From Pontibaca methylaminivorans (lineage in GTDB: Bacteria; Pseudomonadota; Alphaproteobacteria; Rhodobacterales; Rhodobacteraceae): a DNA stretch of 64,000 nt. The stretch lies in NCBI RefSeq assembly GCF_900156525.1, contig NZ_FTPS01000002.1:1-64000 (forward strand), given 5' to 3'. Positions 42,230 through 55,320 of the stretch are shown here, piece after piece. Below the pieces are notes generated by a model. That model searched no databases and was not told the origin of the DNA. It saw only the letters and a list, made by a program, of their open reading frames with translations. Position numbers and translations under genes: made by a program. Within the stretch, counting starts at the first letter, position 1. Each line of letters opens with the position of its first letter.

Positions 42230-43702
42230 ATGCAGAACGTGACGGGCAAGGAATCGGGCAAGGATTCGGGCGGAGCTTCGGACCGGAATTCGGACCGGGA
42301 TTCGGACCGCGACCCGGGCGGGGATGACGGCGAGGTCCGAAAACGGCTCGAGCGGCTGCTCGCCGCCAGGGACAACGACGCCGAGATCACCGCCGCGCTG
42401 GCCGATGAGGATGCAGACAGCATCAGCCAGGCGATCAGCAACATGCCGGCCGAGCAGATCCAGCGGATCTGCGCGTTGCTCGATCCCGACATCTGCGCCG
42501 AGGTGCTGACCAATCTCGCCCCCGAGGAAGAAGCCGAGGCCGTCAGCGGGCTGGATGCCGAACATGTCAGCGCCGTGATCGACGTGATGCCGCCGCGCGA
42601 TGCGGCCAGCGTCATCGCCAGCGCCGCCCCCGACCTGGCCGAAGAGATGCTGGCGCGCCATTACGTCCCGGCGACCATGGCAGCGGATGCCCGCAGCCGC
42701 CGCAAGCACGCGCCGGGCACCGCGGGGCACCTGATGACCACGAATTTCGTGCGGCTGGACGGGGCCATGTCGGTTGCCGAGGCGATCGAGCGCATGCGCC
42801 GGACAGATCCGTTTCACGACATGCCGAACAACCTTTACGTGGTTGCGCCCGAGGGGCCGTCCGAAGGGCCGCCGGAGGTGCGGCGGGAGCGTCTGCTCGG
42901 CGCGATCTCGCTGCGGGATCTGGTGATGAGCGACGCCGGGCGCCCTGTGTCCGAGGTCATGGAAACCGATCTGGTCACCCTTGCGCCCGAAGCCGCCGAT
43001 GACGAGGCGGCGGCGCTGCTGTCGCGCGACAAGCTCCTGGCGCTGCCGGTCACGGATCGGGACGGGATGCTGCTTGGCATCATTCCCGCCGACGACGCGA
43101 TCGGGGTGGTCGCGGCGCGCCTGCGGCGGCTTTACGCCAAATCGGTCGGCGGCGACGCCGAGGCCATGGCCCGCATGAGCCCGGCCGAGGCCGCCCGCAC
43201 CCGCGTGCCCTGGCTGCTTGGCACCATCGTCCTGGAACTGGGCGCGGGGCTCGTGATCGCGCATTTCAACGAGGTTCTCGAACGGGTGATCCTTCTGGCC
43301 TCTTTCATGCCCGTCATCTCGGCCGTGTCGGGGAATGTGGGCCTGCAGGCGGCTGCGATCACCGTGCGCGCGCTGGACACCGGCCGGCTGAGCAGCCTGC
43401 CCGGCGCGCTGCTGAAGGAAACCGCCACCGCGTTGCTGATGGCGCTGGTCTGCGGGCTCTTTCTCGGGACCATCGCGATGGTCTGGTCGCACCACGTGAT
43501 GCTGGCGGCGGTGATCGCGATTTCCATGGTGTTTTCGATGCTGACCGCCGGCCTCATGGGCACGCTCATTCCCATGGTGTCGCGCCGGCTGGGCTTTGAT
43601 CCCGCAACCACCGCCGGGCCCTTTGAAACCGCCTTTCAGGACGTGGTGGGATTCGCGGTGTTCCTGGGGCTGGCGACGCTGATGGTGGACAAGATCAGCT
43701 GA
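42230..43702 (+). CDS. mgtE: Magnesium transporter MgtE
   Basis: A 490-residue protein. After a low-complexity Gly/Ser/Asp-rich N-terminus (about 27 residues) come the MgtE_N superhelical domain (LADEDADSISQAISNMPAEQ, LTNLAPEEEAEAVSGLDAEH), a CBS pair (GTAGHLMTTNFVRLDGAMSV, VSEVMETDLVTLAPEAADDE, LALPVTDRDGMLLGIIPADD) and five membrane helices (VPWLLGTIVLELGAGLVIAH, ISAVSGNVGLQAAAITVRAL). MgtE is a Mg2+-gated Mg2+ channel in the inner membrane. GGAGG precedes the ATG at 42230. It stands alone upstream of the act operon. Confidence 0.95.
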   Translation: MQNVTGKESGKDSGGASDRNSDRDSDRDPGGDDGEVRKRLERLLAARDNDAEITAALADEDADSISQAISNMPAEQIQRICALLDPDICAEVLTNLAPEEEAEAVSGLDAEHVSAVIDVMPPRDAASVIASAAPDLAEEMLARHYVPATMAADARSRRKHAPGTAGHLMTTNFVRLDGAMSVAEAIERMRRTDPFHDMPNNLYVVAPEGPSEGPPEVRRERLLGAISLRDLVMSDAGRPVSEVMETDLVTLAPEAADDEAAALLSRDKLLALPVTDRDGMLLGIIPADDAIGVVAARLRRLYAKSVGGDAEAMARMSPAEAARTRVPWLLGTIVLELGAGLVIAHFNEVLERVILLASFMPVISAVSGNVGLQAAAITVRALDTGRLSSLPGALLKETATALLMALVCGLFLGTIAMVWSHHVMLAAVIAISMVFSMLTAGLMGTLIPMVSRRLGFDPATTAGPFETAFQDVVGFAVFLGLATLMVDKIS

Positions 43703-43742
43703 CCGCGGGCGGGCGGCCCCGGCGCCGCCCGCAATGCGGGCT

Positions 43743-43767
43743 GGAACGAACGCGACCCCCGAACGTT
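43743..43767 (+). promoter_or_regulatory. EcfG-type promoter before the act-cox operon
   Basis: GGAAC (43743-43747), a 16-bp spacer and CGTT (43764-43767) match the EcfG consensus exactly. The actA ATG is 41 bp downstream, and there are only about 100 bp between mgtE and actA, so this is the most obvious promoter for the whole twelve-gene operon. Confidence 0.65.
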
Positions 43768-43807
43768 GGGACACTGGTGCATCCGCATTCGGGGACAGCG
43801 ACGTGCA

Positions 43808-44460
43808 ATGGCTCAGATCTTTCTTCCCCGTGCCGATACGGTGTTCAGGGCGCTGCTTGTGCTCGCTCTTGTCGTGCCTGCGGGATCGGTCGCCGCGCTG
43901 TTCGTCCTGGCAAGGTCGGATTACATGACCGGCCGCAACCGGACCCCGCCGCAGCCGGTGATGTTCAGCCATCGCCACCACGTTTCCGAGGTCGGGATCG
44001 ACTGTCGCTACTGTCACGGCGGCGTCGAGGAATCGGCCGTTGCCGGCATTCCCCCGACCGAGACCTGCATGACCTGCCACAGCCAGCTTTTCACCGAGGC
44101 CGACATGCTCGCCCCGCTGCGCCAGAGCTGGACCAGCGGGGAGCGCCTGCGCTGGACCCGGGTCCATGACCTGCCCGATTACGTCTTTTTCGACCATTCG
44201 GTGCACCTTGCCGGCGGGGTGGCCTGCACCACCTGTCACGGCCCGGTCGGAGAGATGCGCCTGACCCGGCAGGAGGCGCCGCTGACGATGGAATGGTGCC
44301 TGTCCTGCCACCGCGACCCCGCACCCCGCCTGTCACCGCGCAGCGCGCTTTTCGCCCCCCTGCCGCCCACCGGCGGAGAATCGGCCGGGTCGGGCCATGC
44401 GCTGCTCGAGGAATACGGGATCGACACCCGGGGGCTCACCGACTGTTCGGCCTGTCACCG

Positions 44461-44464
<4 letters not shown>
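43808..44464 (+). CDS. actA: Alternative complex III pentahaem cytochrome c subunit ActA
   Basis: A 218-residue protein with an N-terminal membrane anchor (VFRALLVLALVVPAGSVAAL) and five haem motifs: CRYCH (66-70), CMTCH (87-91), CTTCH (140-144), CLSCH (164-168) and CSACH at the very end. This matches ActA, which carries electrons within the quinol:cytochrome c oxidoreductase on the periplasmic side. First gene of an operon in which every following junction overlaps. The ATG at 43808 lacks a strong RBS. Five haems plus the operon make the call secure. Confidence 0.93.
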
Positions 44465-47237
<2,773 letters not shown>

Positions 47238-47241
<4 letters not shown>

Positions 47242-48575
47242 GCCGCGGCCCCTACCTTCCCGACATGGCACCCGCCGCGATCACCGCGGCCGTCGCCCGC
47301 CCGCTGCTGCAGCCCGCATGGGGCTGGCGCTGGTGGCTCGGCTTCGGGGTGTCGGCGGCGCTCACGCTGCTGTTCGTCGTTGCCGTCGGCTGGCTGTTCT
47401 ATCGGGGGGTCGGGGTCTGGGGCGTCGATACCTCCAACATCTGGGGGTTCGCGCTCGCGAATTATGTCTGGTGGATCGGCATCGGCAATGCCGGCACGCT
47501 GATCTCGGCGCTGCTTCTGCTGACGCGGCAGCGCTGGCGGGCCTCGATCAGCCGCTTTGCCGAGGCCATGACGCTGTTCGCCGCCGCCATGGCGGGGCTC
47601 ATGCCGATCCTTCACCTGGGGCGGCCCTGGCTGTTCTATTGGCTCGTGCCCTATCCCGACACCATGGGCCTGCTGCCGCAGTGGCGCAGCCCGCTGGTCT
47701 GGGATTTCTTCGCCATCGCGAGCTACCTGCTGTTCAGCATGATGTTCTGGTATGCCGGCGCGCTGCCCGATTTCGCCAGCCTGCGCGACCGCGCCCGCAC
47801 CCGGGGCCGGCAACTGTTCTACGGCGTGCTGGCCATGGGCTGGCGCAATTCGGCCCGGCACTGGCGGATCTGGCGGGATTACTACGGCGCGCTCGCGGCG
47901 CTCGGCGTGCCGCTGGTGGTGTCGGTGCATTCGGTCGTGGGCATGGATTTCTCGGCCGCGCTGATGCCCGGCTGGGCCGAGACGATCTTTCCGCCCTATT
48001 TCGTCGTCGGCGCCATGTATTCGGGCTTTGCCATGGTGGTGGTGCTGGCGGCGATCTTCCGCCGGGCGCTGTCGATCCCGTTCCTGATCACCGATGCGCA
48101 TTTCGAGGTGATGGCCCGGATCCTGCTGTTCTGTTCGCTGGTCATGACGCTCAGCTATGCGACCGAATGGTTCTATTCCTGGTATTCGCAGGATCCGGCC
48201 GATCTGGATTTCACCCGGGCGCAGTTCACCGGCCCGCGGGCGCCGCTATATGCCGCGATGCTGGTCTGCAACTGCCTGGTGCCGATGCTGTTCTGGCGGC
48301 GGGCGCTGCGCCGCTCGGTGCCGGTGGTGGTGGGCGTTTCGCTGCTGATCAACCTTGGCATGTGGCTGGAACGGGTGCTGATCGTCACGCAGACGCTTTC
48401 GCTCGGTTTCCTGCCCTCGCAGCGGGCCAGCTATGTGCCGACCCTCTGGGACTGGGCGGTGCTGTTCGGCTCGCTCGGGTTCTTTTCGCTGCTGTTCTTC
48501 CTGTTCATACGCATCGTGCCGGCGGCCTCGATCCACGAGATCAAGGAAGCGATCCGGGCGGAGGCCGCATCATGA
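47238..48575 (+). CDS. actC: Alternative complex III NrfD-like quinol-binding subunit ActC
   Basis: A 445-residue membrane protein with about ten helices of the NrfD/PsrC family (WGFALANYVWWIGIGNAGTL, ILHLGRPWLFYWLVPYPD, VPLVVSVHSVVGMDFSAALM, MTLSYATEWFYSWYS). ActC provides a quinol site and probably the proton path. It overlaps actB and actD by ATGA. Length and motifs match ActC well. Confidence 0.93.
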
Positions 48576-49087
48576 GCGCCCCCCGACTGATCCTCGTGTT
48601 CGACGATTGCGACGCGCTGATCGAGGCGGCGCGGACGCTGCGGCAAAGCGGTGTCACCGGCATCGACGCCCATACGCCCTGGCATGTGACCGAACTTGAC
48701 GATCTGCTGGACCTGCCGCGTTCGCGGGTCCGGCCGGTGATGCTCTGGGCGGGGCTCGCGGCGGGGGGTGCGATGCTGTTCCTGCAATGGTGGAATTCGA
48801 CCATCGGCTATCCGGTCGATTCGGGCGGGCGGCCGCTTGCCTCCTGGCCCTCCTACATGTTCGCCACCTTCGAGACCGGAGTGCTGGCCGCCGCCTTCGC
48901 CGGTTTGCTGACCTTTCTGCGGGGGTGCGGGCTGCCGCGGCTCAACCATCCCTTTTTTGCCCATGTCGCGACCGAGGCGGCGAGCGATGACGGGTTCCTG
49001 CTCAGCCTCCCGGCGGGGGATGCGCCGGACCGGCTTGCGCTTGAACGGATGACCGGGGCGCTGCGCATCATCGAGGTCGGATCATGA
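48572..49087 (+). CDS. actD: Alternative complex III membrane subunit ActD (DUF3341)
   Basis: A 171-residue protein with two membrane helices (RPVMLWAGLAAGGAMLFLQW and MFATFETGVLAAAFAGLLTF), preceded by an N-terminal cytoplasmic domain (LILVFDDCDALIEAARTLRQ, DAHTPWHVTELDDLLDLPRS). This is the DUF3341 family found as ActD. Its catalytic role is not established; it is structural in known complexes. Start and stop overlap neighbours by ATGA. Confidence 0.9.
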   Translation: MSAPRLILVFDDCDALIEAARTLRQSGVTGIDAHTPWHVTELDDLLDLPRSRVRPVMLWAGLAAGGAMLFLQWWNSTIGYPVDSGGRPLASWPSYMFATFETGVLAAAFAGLLTFLRGCGLPRLNHPFFAHVATEAASDDGFLLSLPAGDAPDRLALERMTGALRIIEVGS

Positions 49088-49617
49088 TGCGGCTCGTGCT
49101 CCTTCCGCTGCTTCTGGTCGCGACCTGCCGGCAGGACATGGTCGATCAGGCCAGCAACCGCACCTATTCGGAATCCGCGGTCTGGGAAGATGATGCCTCG
49201 GCCCGGCCCTTCGTCGAGGGCACCATGGCGCGGGGCGACCTGGCGCGGCAACGCCAGCGCGACACGCCCCCGCCGGTCGATGCGGCGCTGCTCGAACGGG
49301 GCCGGGAGCGGTACGAGATCTTCTGCGCCCCCTGCCATGGGCTGACCGGGCGCGGCGACGGGCGGGTGGTGCAGCGCGGCTTTCCGGCCCCGCCCGATTA
49401 TCTGTCCGCCCGGCTGCGCGCCGCTCCGGCGCGGCATTTCGTCGATGTGATCGCGAACGGCTACGGGGTGATGTTCCCCTATGGCGCGCGCGTCGCGCCG
49501 CGCGACCGCTGGGCCATCACCGCCTATATCCGGGCGCTGCAGCTTGCCGGGAGCGAAACCACCCCCGGCCATCCGGGCCGCGCCGCCGTGCCGGTGGAAA
49601 GCGCAGGTGCGCCATGA
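49084..49617 (+). CDS. actE: Alternative complex III monohaem cytochrome c ActE
   Basis: A 177-residue protein with an N-terminal hydrophobic export segment (LVLLPLLLVATC, a possible lipobox cysteine) and one haem motif CAPCH near residue 78; VMFPYGARV probably supplies the axial Met. The QRDTPPPVDAALLERGRERY segment before it is typical of ActE. It probably accepts electrons from the complex and hands them to the oxidase. Overlaps actD and actF. Confidence 0.92.
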   Translation: MMRLVLLPLLLVATCRQDMVDQASNRTYSESAVWEDDASARPFVEGTMARGDLARQRQRDTPPPVDAALLERGRERYEIFCAPCHGLTGRGDGRVVQRGFPAPPDYLSARLRAAPARHFVDVIANGYGVMFPYGARVAPRDRWAITAYIRALQLAGSETTPGHPGRAAVPVESAGAP

Positions 49618-50618
49618 CCACGGCAACCACAGGTGCCGCCCGGATCTGGCTGCCGCCCGTGGTCGCGGCGGTGCTGCTTGCGGTGCTTGCGCTGATGCTG
49701 GGCCCCCGCGCGCTGGTTCCGGGCTGGCTCGCGGGGTGGCTGTTCTGCCTGTGCTGCTGCATCGGCGCCTCGGTCTGGCTGATGATCCATGCCGTGACCG
49801 GCGGGCGCTGGCTGGGTGCCGGGCGGGCGGGGCTTGCCCGGCTGGCCGCGCTCACGCCGCTTGCCGCCCTTGCCGGCCTGCCGCTGCTGCTGGCGGCGGC
49901 GCAGCTTTATCCCTGGTGGCCGGGCGCGGAGTCGGCGCGCGGGGCGCTTTACCTGAACGCGCCGGCCTTTCTGGTCCGCGGGGCGGTCATGCTTGGCGGC
50001 TGGTCGCTCATCGGCCTGTTTGCCGCGCGGATGGGGCGGGGGGCGGCGACCATCGGGCTGATCTTTCACGCCGTGGCGGTCAGCTTTGCCGGGCTCGACT
50101 GGATCCTGTCGCGCGCGCCGGAGTTCGGCTCGACCATATTCGGCGCGGTTGTCGCCGCGCTGCAGCTTGCGCTGGCGCTGAATGCGGCGGCGCTGGCGCT
50201 GCGGCGCGAGGATCCGCAGGCGCTCGCGGACTGGGGCGGGCTGATGCTCGCCGCGGTGCTCGGCGTGTTTTACCTCGTGGCGATGGAGGTCCTGGTGATC
50301 TGGTCGGGCAACCTGCCGCAGAACGCGGCGTGGTATCTGCCAAGGCTCGACGACGCGGGCACGGCGGTGGCGGGGGTCGCGCTGTTCGGCGGGGTGGTGC
50401 TGCCGTTCCTGTTGCTGCTGCCGTCGCGCAACCGCGCGGATCCGGTGTGGCTGCGCCGCGCGGCCCTGCCGGTGCTGGGGGGAGGGATGCTTTACCTGGT
50501 CTGGCTTTGCGCGCCCGGCGGTGCGGGGGCGGGCCTGCTGGCCGCGCTCTCGGTCCCGGCGCTGCTGGCCCCCGCCTGGCTGCGGATTCTCGCCACAGGG
50601 AGGTGCCCATGCCCATGA
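49614..50618 (+). CDS. actF: Alternative complex III membrane subunit ActF
   Basis: A 334-residue protein with about ten hydrophobic helices and ActF-like segments (GWLFCLCCCIGASVWLMIHA, FHAVAVSFAGLDWILSRAPE, VLGVFYLVAMEVLVIWSGNL). ActF is the smaller NrfD-like membrane subunit. The ATG overlaps the actE stop. Sequence is very Ala/Leu-rich, so the family call rests on layout and context as much as on motifs. Confidence 0.85.
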   Translation: MTTATTGAARIWLPPVVAAVLLAVLALMLGPRALVPGWLAGWLFCLCCCIGASVWLMIHAVTGGRWLGAGRAGLARLAALTPLAALAGLPLLLAAAQLYPWWPGAESARGALYLNAPAFLVRGAVMLGGWSLIGLFAARMGRGAATIGLIFHAVAVSFAGLDWILSRAPEFGSTIFGAVVAALQLALALNAAALALRREDPQALADWGGLMLAAVLGVFYLVAMEVLVIWSGNLPQNAAWYLPRLDDAGTAVAGVALFGGVVLPFLLLLPSRNRADPVWLRRAALPVLGGGMLYLVWLCAPGGAGAGLLAALSVPALLAPAWLRILATGRCPCP

Positions 50619-50938
50619 ACGACGCCCCCGAGCGCGAACCAGCCGCCATTCCCGAACGCAGGGTGCTGGCCGTGATCGCCGGGCTTGCCCTGCTTTGCGC
50701 CCTTTGCGTGCTCGTGGCCTGGCTGATGCTGCCGTCCGGCGCAACGAGGTGGAGCCCGCCGCAGGTCTTTGCGGGACCGGAGCTCGAGACCGCCCCCGTC
50801 GCCGGTCACGCGGCCTTTCTGGCCCGCCAGCGCGCCGACCTGGCCGGGGCGGGGGGGCGGATGCCGATCGACAGGGCGATGGCGCAGATCGCGGCGCGCG
50901 GCGAGGATGCCTTTGCACCTGTGGGAGAGCGGCCATGA
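50609..50938 (+). CDS. Unrecognised small single-span membrane protein in the act-cox operon
   Basis: A 109-residue protein with one membrane helix (VLAVIAGLALLCALCVLVAW) and a C-terminal periplasmic segment ending RMPIDRAMAQIAARG. GGGAGG lies just before the ATG at 50609; an ATG at 50615 is also possible. It sits between actF and the SCO gene with overlaps on both sides, so it probably serves assembly or forms a minor subunit. I do not recognise a family. Confidence 0.7.
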   Translation: MPMNDAPEREPAAIPERRVLAVIAGLALLCALCVLVAWLMLPSGATRWSPPQVFAGPELETAPVAGHAAFLARQRADLAGAGGRMPIDRAMAQIAARGEDAFAPVGERP

Positions 50939-51663
50939 CCCGTGCGCTGCTTGTCCTTATCGTGCTGCTGGCGGCGCGTCCCGCCGGGGCGGCGCTGACC
51001 CAGGCCGAACTCGACCGGGTGGCGGCGGCCCCGCCCGCGGGCGCGGCGCTCGACCTTGGCGCGGCGCGGCCCATGGTGGTCGTCTTCGTCGATTTCGACT
51101 GCGGCGAGCTTTGCGATGCGATCCTTGCGCAGACGGCGGCGGAACTGCTCGATTCGGGGCTCGCGCCCGGCCGCGATTTCGAACTGGTCGCGATCGGTAT
51201 CGACCCGCGCGATCCGGCCGGGGCGGCGGAGCGCATGGCCGCCGCACAGCTTCCGCCCCCGATCGCCGCTTCTACCCGCCTTCTGCGGCCCGATGCGCGC
51301 GAGCTTGCCCGGATGACGCAGGCGCTTGGCTACGGCTTTGCGTTCGACGGGGAAAACGACCGCTTCGCGCATCCGGCGGCGCGCTATGTCCTGACCCGGG
51401 AGGGCGCCGTGACGCGGGTGCTGCCGGCCTTTCGCGCGGAGCCGGGCGACCTGCGCCTTGCGCTGGTCGAGGCGGGCGCGGGCCGGACCGGATCGCTCGG
51501 GGATCGGCTCGCGCTGCTCTGCTATGGATTCGACGCGGCGAGCGGGCGCTATTCGCTGGCGATCTCGCGCATTCTCATGGTGCTCATGTTCGGCTTCGGG
51601 CTTGCTCTGGCCGGCTTCATCGCGCTGCTGCTGCGCCGCGAACGGAAGGGGGGCGGCCCGTGA
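50935..51663 (+). CDS. SCO1/SenC-family copper chaperone with a C-terminal membrane helix
   Basis: A 242-residue protein with a signal peptide, a thioredoxin-like fold, and the metal motif DCGELCD (C-x3-C) after VVVFVDFD. A membrane helix (ILMVLMFGFGLALAGFIALL) near the C-terminus followed by RRERKGGG is an unusual addition; typical SCO proteins anchor at the N-terminus. The conserved His of SCO is probably in FAHPAARYVL. It would load copper into the CuA site of the CoxB encoded next. Overlaps the next gene as GTGA. Confidence 0.87.
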   Translation: MTRALLVLIVLLAARPAGAALTQAELDRVAAAPPAGAALDLGAARPMVVVFVDFDCGELCDAILAQTAAELLDSGLAPGRDFELVAIGIDPRDPAGAAERMAAAQLPPPIAASTRLLRPDARELARMTQALGYGFAFDGENDRFAHPAARYVLTREGAVTRVLPAFRAEPGDLRLALVEAGAGRTGSLGDRLALLCYGFDAASGRYSLAISRILMVLMFGFGLALAGFIALLLRRERKGGGP

Positions 51664-52609
51664 CCTGGCTTCCCCGGCTTGCACAGGCGTCGGAGGGCGC
51701 GCGCAGCTTCGACATGCTGTTTCTCGTGCTGGTGCTGTTTTCCTCCGGGATCGTGCTGCTGGTCGGGGTGCTGGTGGTGGTGTTCTCGGTCCGGTTCCGC
51801 AGCGGCTCCAAGGTGTCCCGCAAGCGGGTGCCGCGCCTGCTGGCCTATCAGATCGAGGCGCTCTGGATCGCGCTCACCTTTTTCGCGGCGATGGTTTTCT
51901 TCTGGGTCGCGGGTTCGCTCATGGTGCGCCAGCTCGACCCGCCGGAGGATGCGATGGAGGTGCATGTCGAGGCCAAGCAATGGATGTGGAAGGCCAGCCA
52001 TGCGGGCGGCGCGCGGGAGATCAACGCCCTGCACGTGCCGGCCGGGCAGCCGGTCAAGCTCTACCTGAACAGTCAGGACGTGATCCATTCGTTCTTTGTC
52101 CCGGCCTTCCGGCTCAAGCAGGACGTGGTGCCGGGGCGGACCGCGACCGCCTGGTTCACCGCCACCGAACCGGGCATCTATCACCTGTTCTGCGCCGAGT
52201 TCTGCGGCACCTCGCATGCGCAGATGACCGGGCGGATCGTGGTGATGGAACCGGGTGATTTCGCGCGCTGGCTGGCCGACCGCCCCGAAGGCGAAACCCT
52301 GGTCGCCGAGGGGCGCGCGCTTTTCACCAGCGCTGGCTGCTCCGGCTGCCACGCCGAGGGATCGAATGTCCACGCCCCGGATCTGCGCGGGCTCGCCGGG
52401 CGGCGGGTGGCGCTGGCCGATGGCCGGGTGGTCGTCGCCGACGATGCCTATCTGCGCGATTCGATCCTGCTGCCGGAGCGCGACATCGTTGCCGGATACG
52501 ACCCGATCATGCCGGATTTCAGCAACATCCTGAACAGCGGCGAGGTGACGGCGCTCGTGGCCTATCTGCGCCACCTGGGAGCGGCCGCAACGCCCGCGGA
52601 GGACAACCC

Positions 52610-52613
<4 letters not shown>
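51660..52613 (+). CDS. coxB: caa3-type cytochrome oxidase subunit II with fused cytochrome c
   Basis: A 317-residue protein: two N-terminal membrane helices (FLVLVLFSSGIVLLVGVLVV and IEALWIALTFFAAMVFFWVA), the CuA domain with VIHSFFVPAFRLKQDV (His143) and CAEFCGTSHAQM (Cys178, Glu180, Cys182, His186, Met189), then a C-terminal cytochrome c domain with CSGCH at 227-231. The fused haem makes it a caa3-type subunit that takes electrons directly from ActE. The start is a GTG overlapping the SCO stop. Confidence 0.95.
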
Positions 52614-54309
<1,696 letters not shown>

Positions 54310-54313
<4 letters not shown>

Positions 54314-54942
54314 TGGAGGCGCGCCACGAACCGTTCCATGATCTTGCGCGCCAGCGCAGCGCCGCCGAACTGGGGCTGTGGGTGTTCCTGGCGTCCGAGC
54401 TCGTGTTCTTCGGCGGGCTGTTCGCGGCCTATGCGCTGTATCGTCATGCGTTTCCACAGGCATTCGCCGCCGCCGGGGCGCAGACGGCGGTCTGGCTTGG
54501 AACCGCGAATACCGTCATTCTGCTGACCTCGAGCGCGACCATGGCGGCGGCGGTCTGGGCCGGGCGGATCGGCCTGCGCCGCCACGTGCTGCTGGGGCTT
54601 GGGCTTACGGTGCTGCTCGGGCTCGCCTTCATGGGGGTGAAGGGGGTGGAATATGCCAAGGACATCGGTGAATCGCTTTATCCCGGCGCGTCCGGCTTCC
54701 CGATCCGCGAAGCCGGCGCGCAGGTGTTCTTCAGCCTCTACTGGGCGATGACCGGCGTCCATGCGGTGCACCTTTGCATCGGTATCGGCGCGGTCGCGAT
54801 CACCTTCTGGCGGGTGCGGGCCGGGCGGTTCGACTGGCAGCGGACCGGGCTTCTGCATGTGCTCGGGCTTTACTGGCATCTGATCGACCTGATCTGGATC
54901 GTGCTTTTCCCGCTGCTTTACCTGATGGGGCGCGGGACATGA
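54310..54942 (+). CDS. coxC: Cytochrome oxidase subunit III
   Basis: A 210-residue protein with five membrane helices, the short subunit III type found with caa3 oxidases. Family features: LGLWVFLASELVFFGGLFAA, VFFSLYWAMTGVHAVHLCIG, LHVLGLYWHLIDLIWIVLFP. It stabilises subunit I. The ATG at 54310 overlaps the coxA stop; a GTG at 54301 with GAGG upstream is an alternative. Confidence 0.94.
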
Positions 54943-55289
54943 GCGCGCCGCGGGAAACCGGCCGGCCGTGGCGGCGGGCGGCGCTGGTGTGGATCGCGCT
55001 CATGGCGTTTCTGGCCGCAACGGTGATCGGCGCCTACGGGCCGGGGGGCGAGGCGGTGAAGCTGCTGCTTGCGCTTGGCATCGCGGCCGTCAAGGCGGGG
55101 ATCGTGATCCTGCTTTTCATGGAGTTCGGGCGGGCCGGGGGCGCGGCCCGGATTGCCGGCCTTTGCGGCCTGCTCTGGGTCGTGCTGCTGATCGCGCTTG
55201 CCATGACCGACCGCGGCGCCCGCCAGCAGCTTCCGCCGGGCTTTGGCGACGATCGCGGCATCCAGGATCCGGGCCCGCGCCGCTGGTGA
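54939..55289 (+). CDS. coxD: Cytochrome oxidase subunit IV-like protein
   Basis: A 116-residue protein with three membrane helices (ALVWIALMAFLAATVIGAYG, LLLALGIAAVKAGIVILLFM, IAGLCGLLWVVLLIALAMTD) as in prokaryotic cytochrome c oxidase subunit IV (COX4_pro). AVKAGIVILLFMEF is the family's typical segment. It closes the operon; its ATG overlaps the coxC stop. It ends 31 bp before the convergent ThDP-enzyme gene. Confidence 0.88.
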   Translation: MSAPRETGRPWRRAALVWIALMAFLAATVIGAYGPGGEAVKLLLALGIAAVKAGIVILLFMEFGRAGGAARIAGLCGLLWVVLLIALAMTDRGARQQLPPGFGDDRGIQDPGPRRW

Positions 55290-55320
55290 GGAAAGGCGGA
55301 AAGCCCCGGGCTGCGGTGCC

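Noticed and set aside
42104-44311. 735-codon minus-strand frame opposite mgtE and actA
   Set aside because: Low-complexity His/Arg/Gly composition, spanning two well-supported genes on the other strand.
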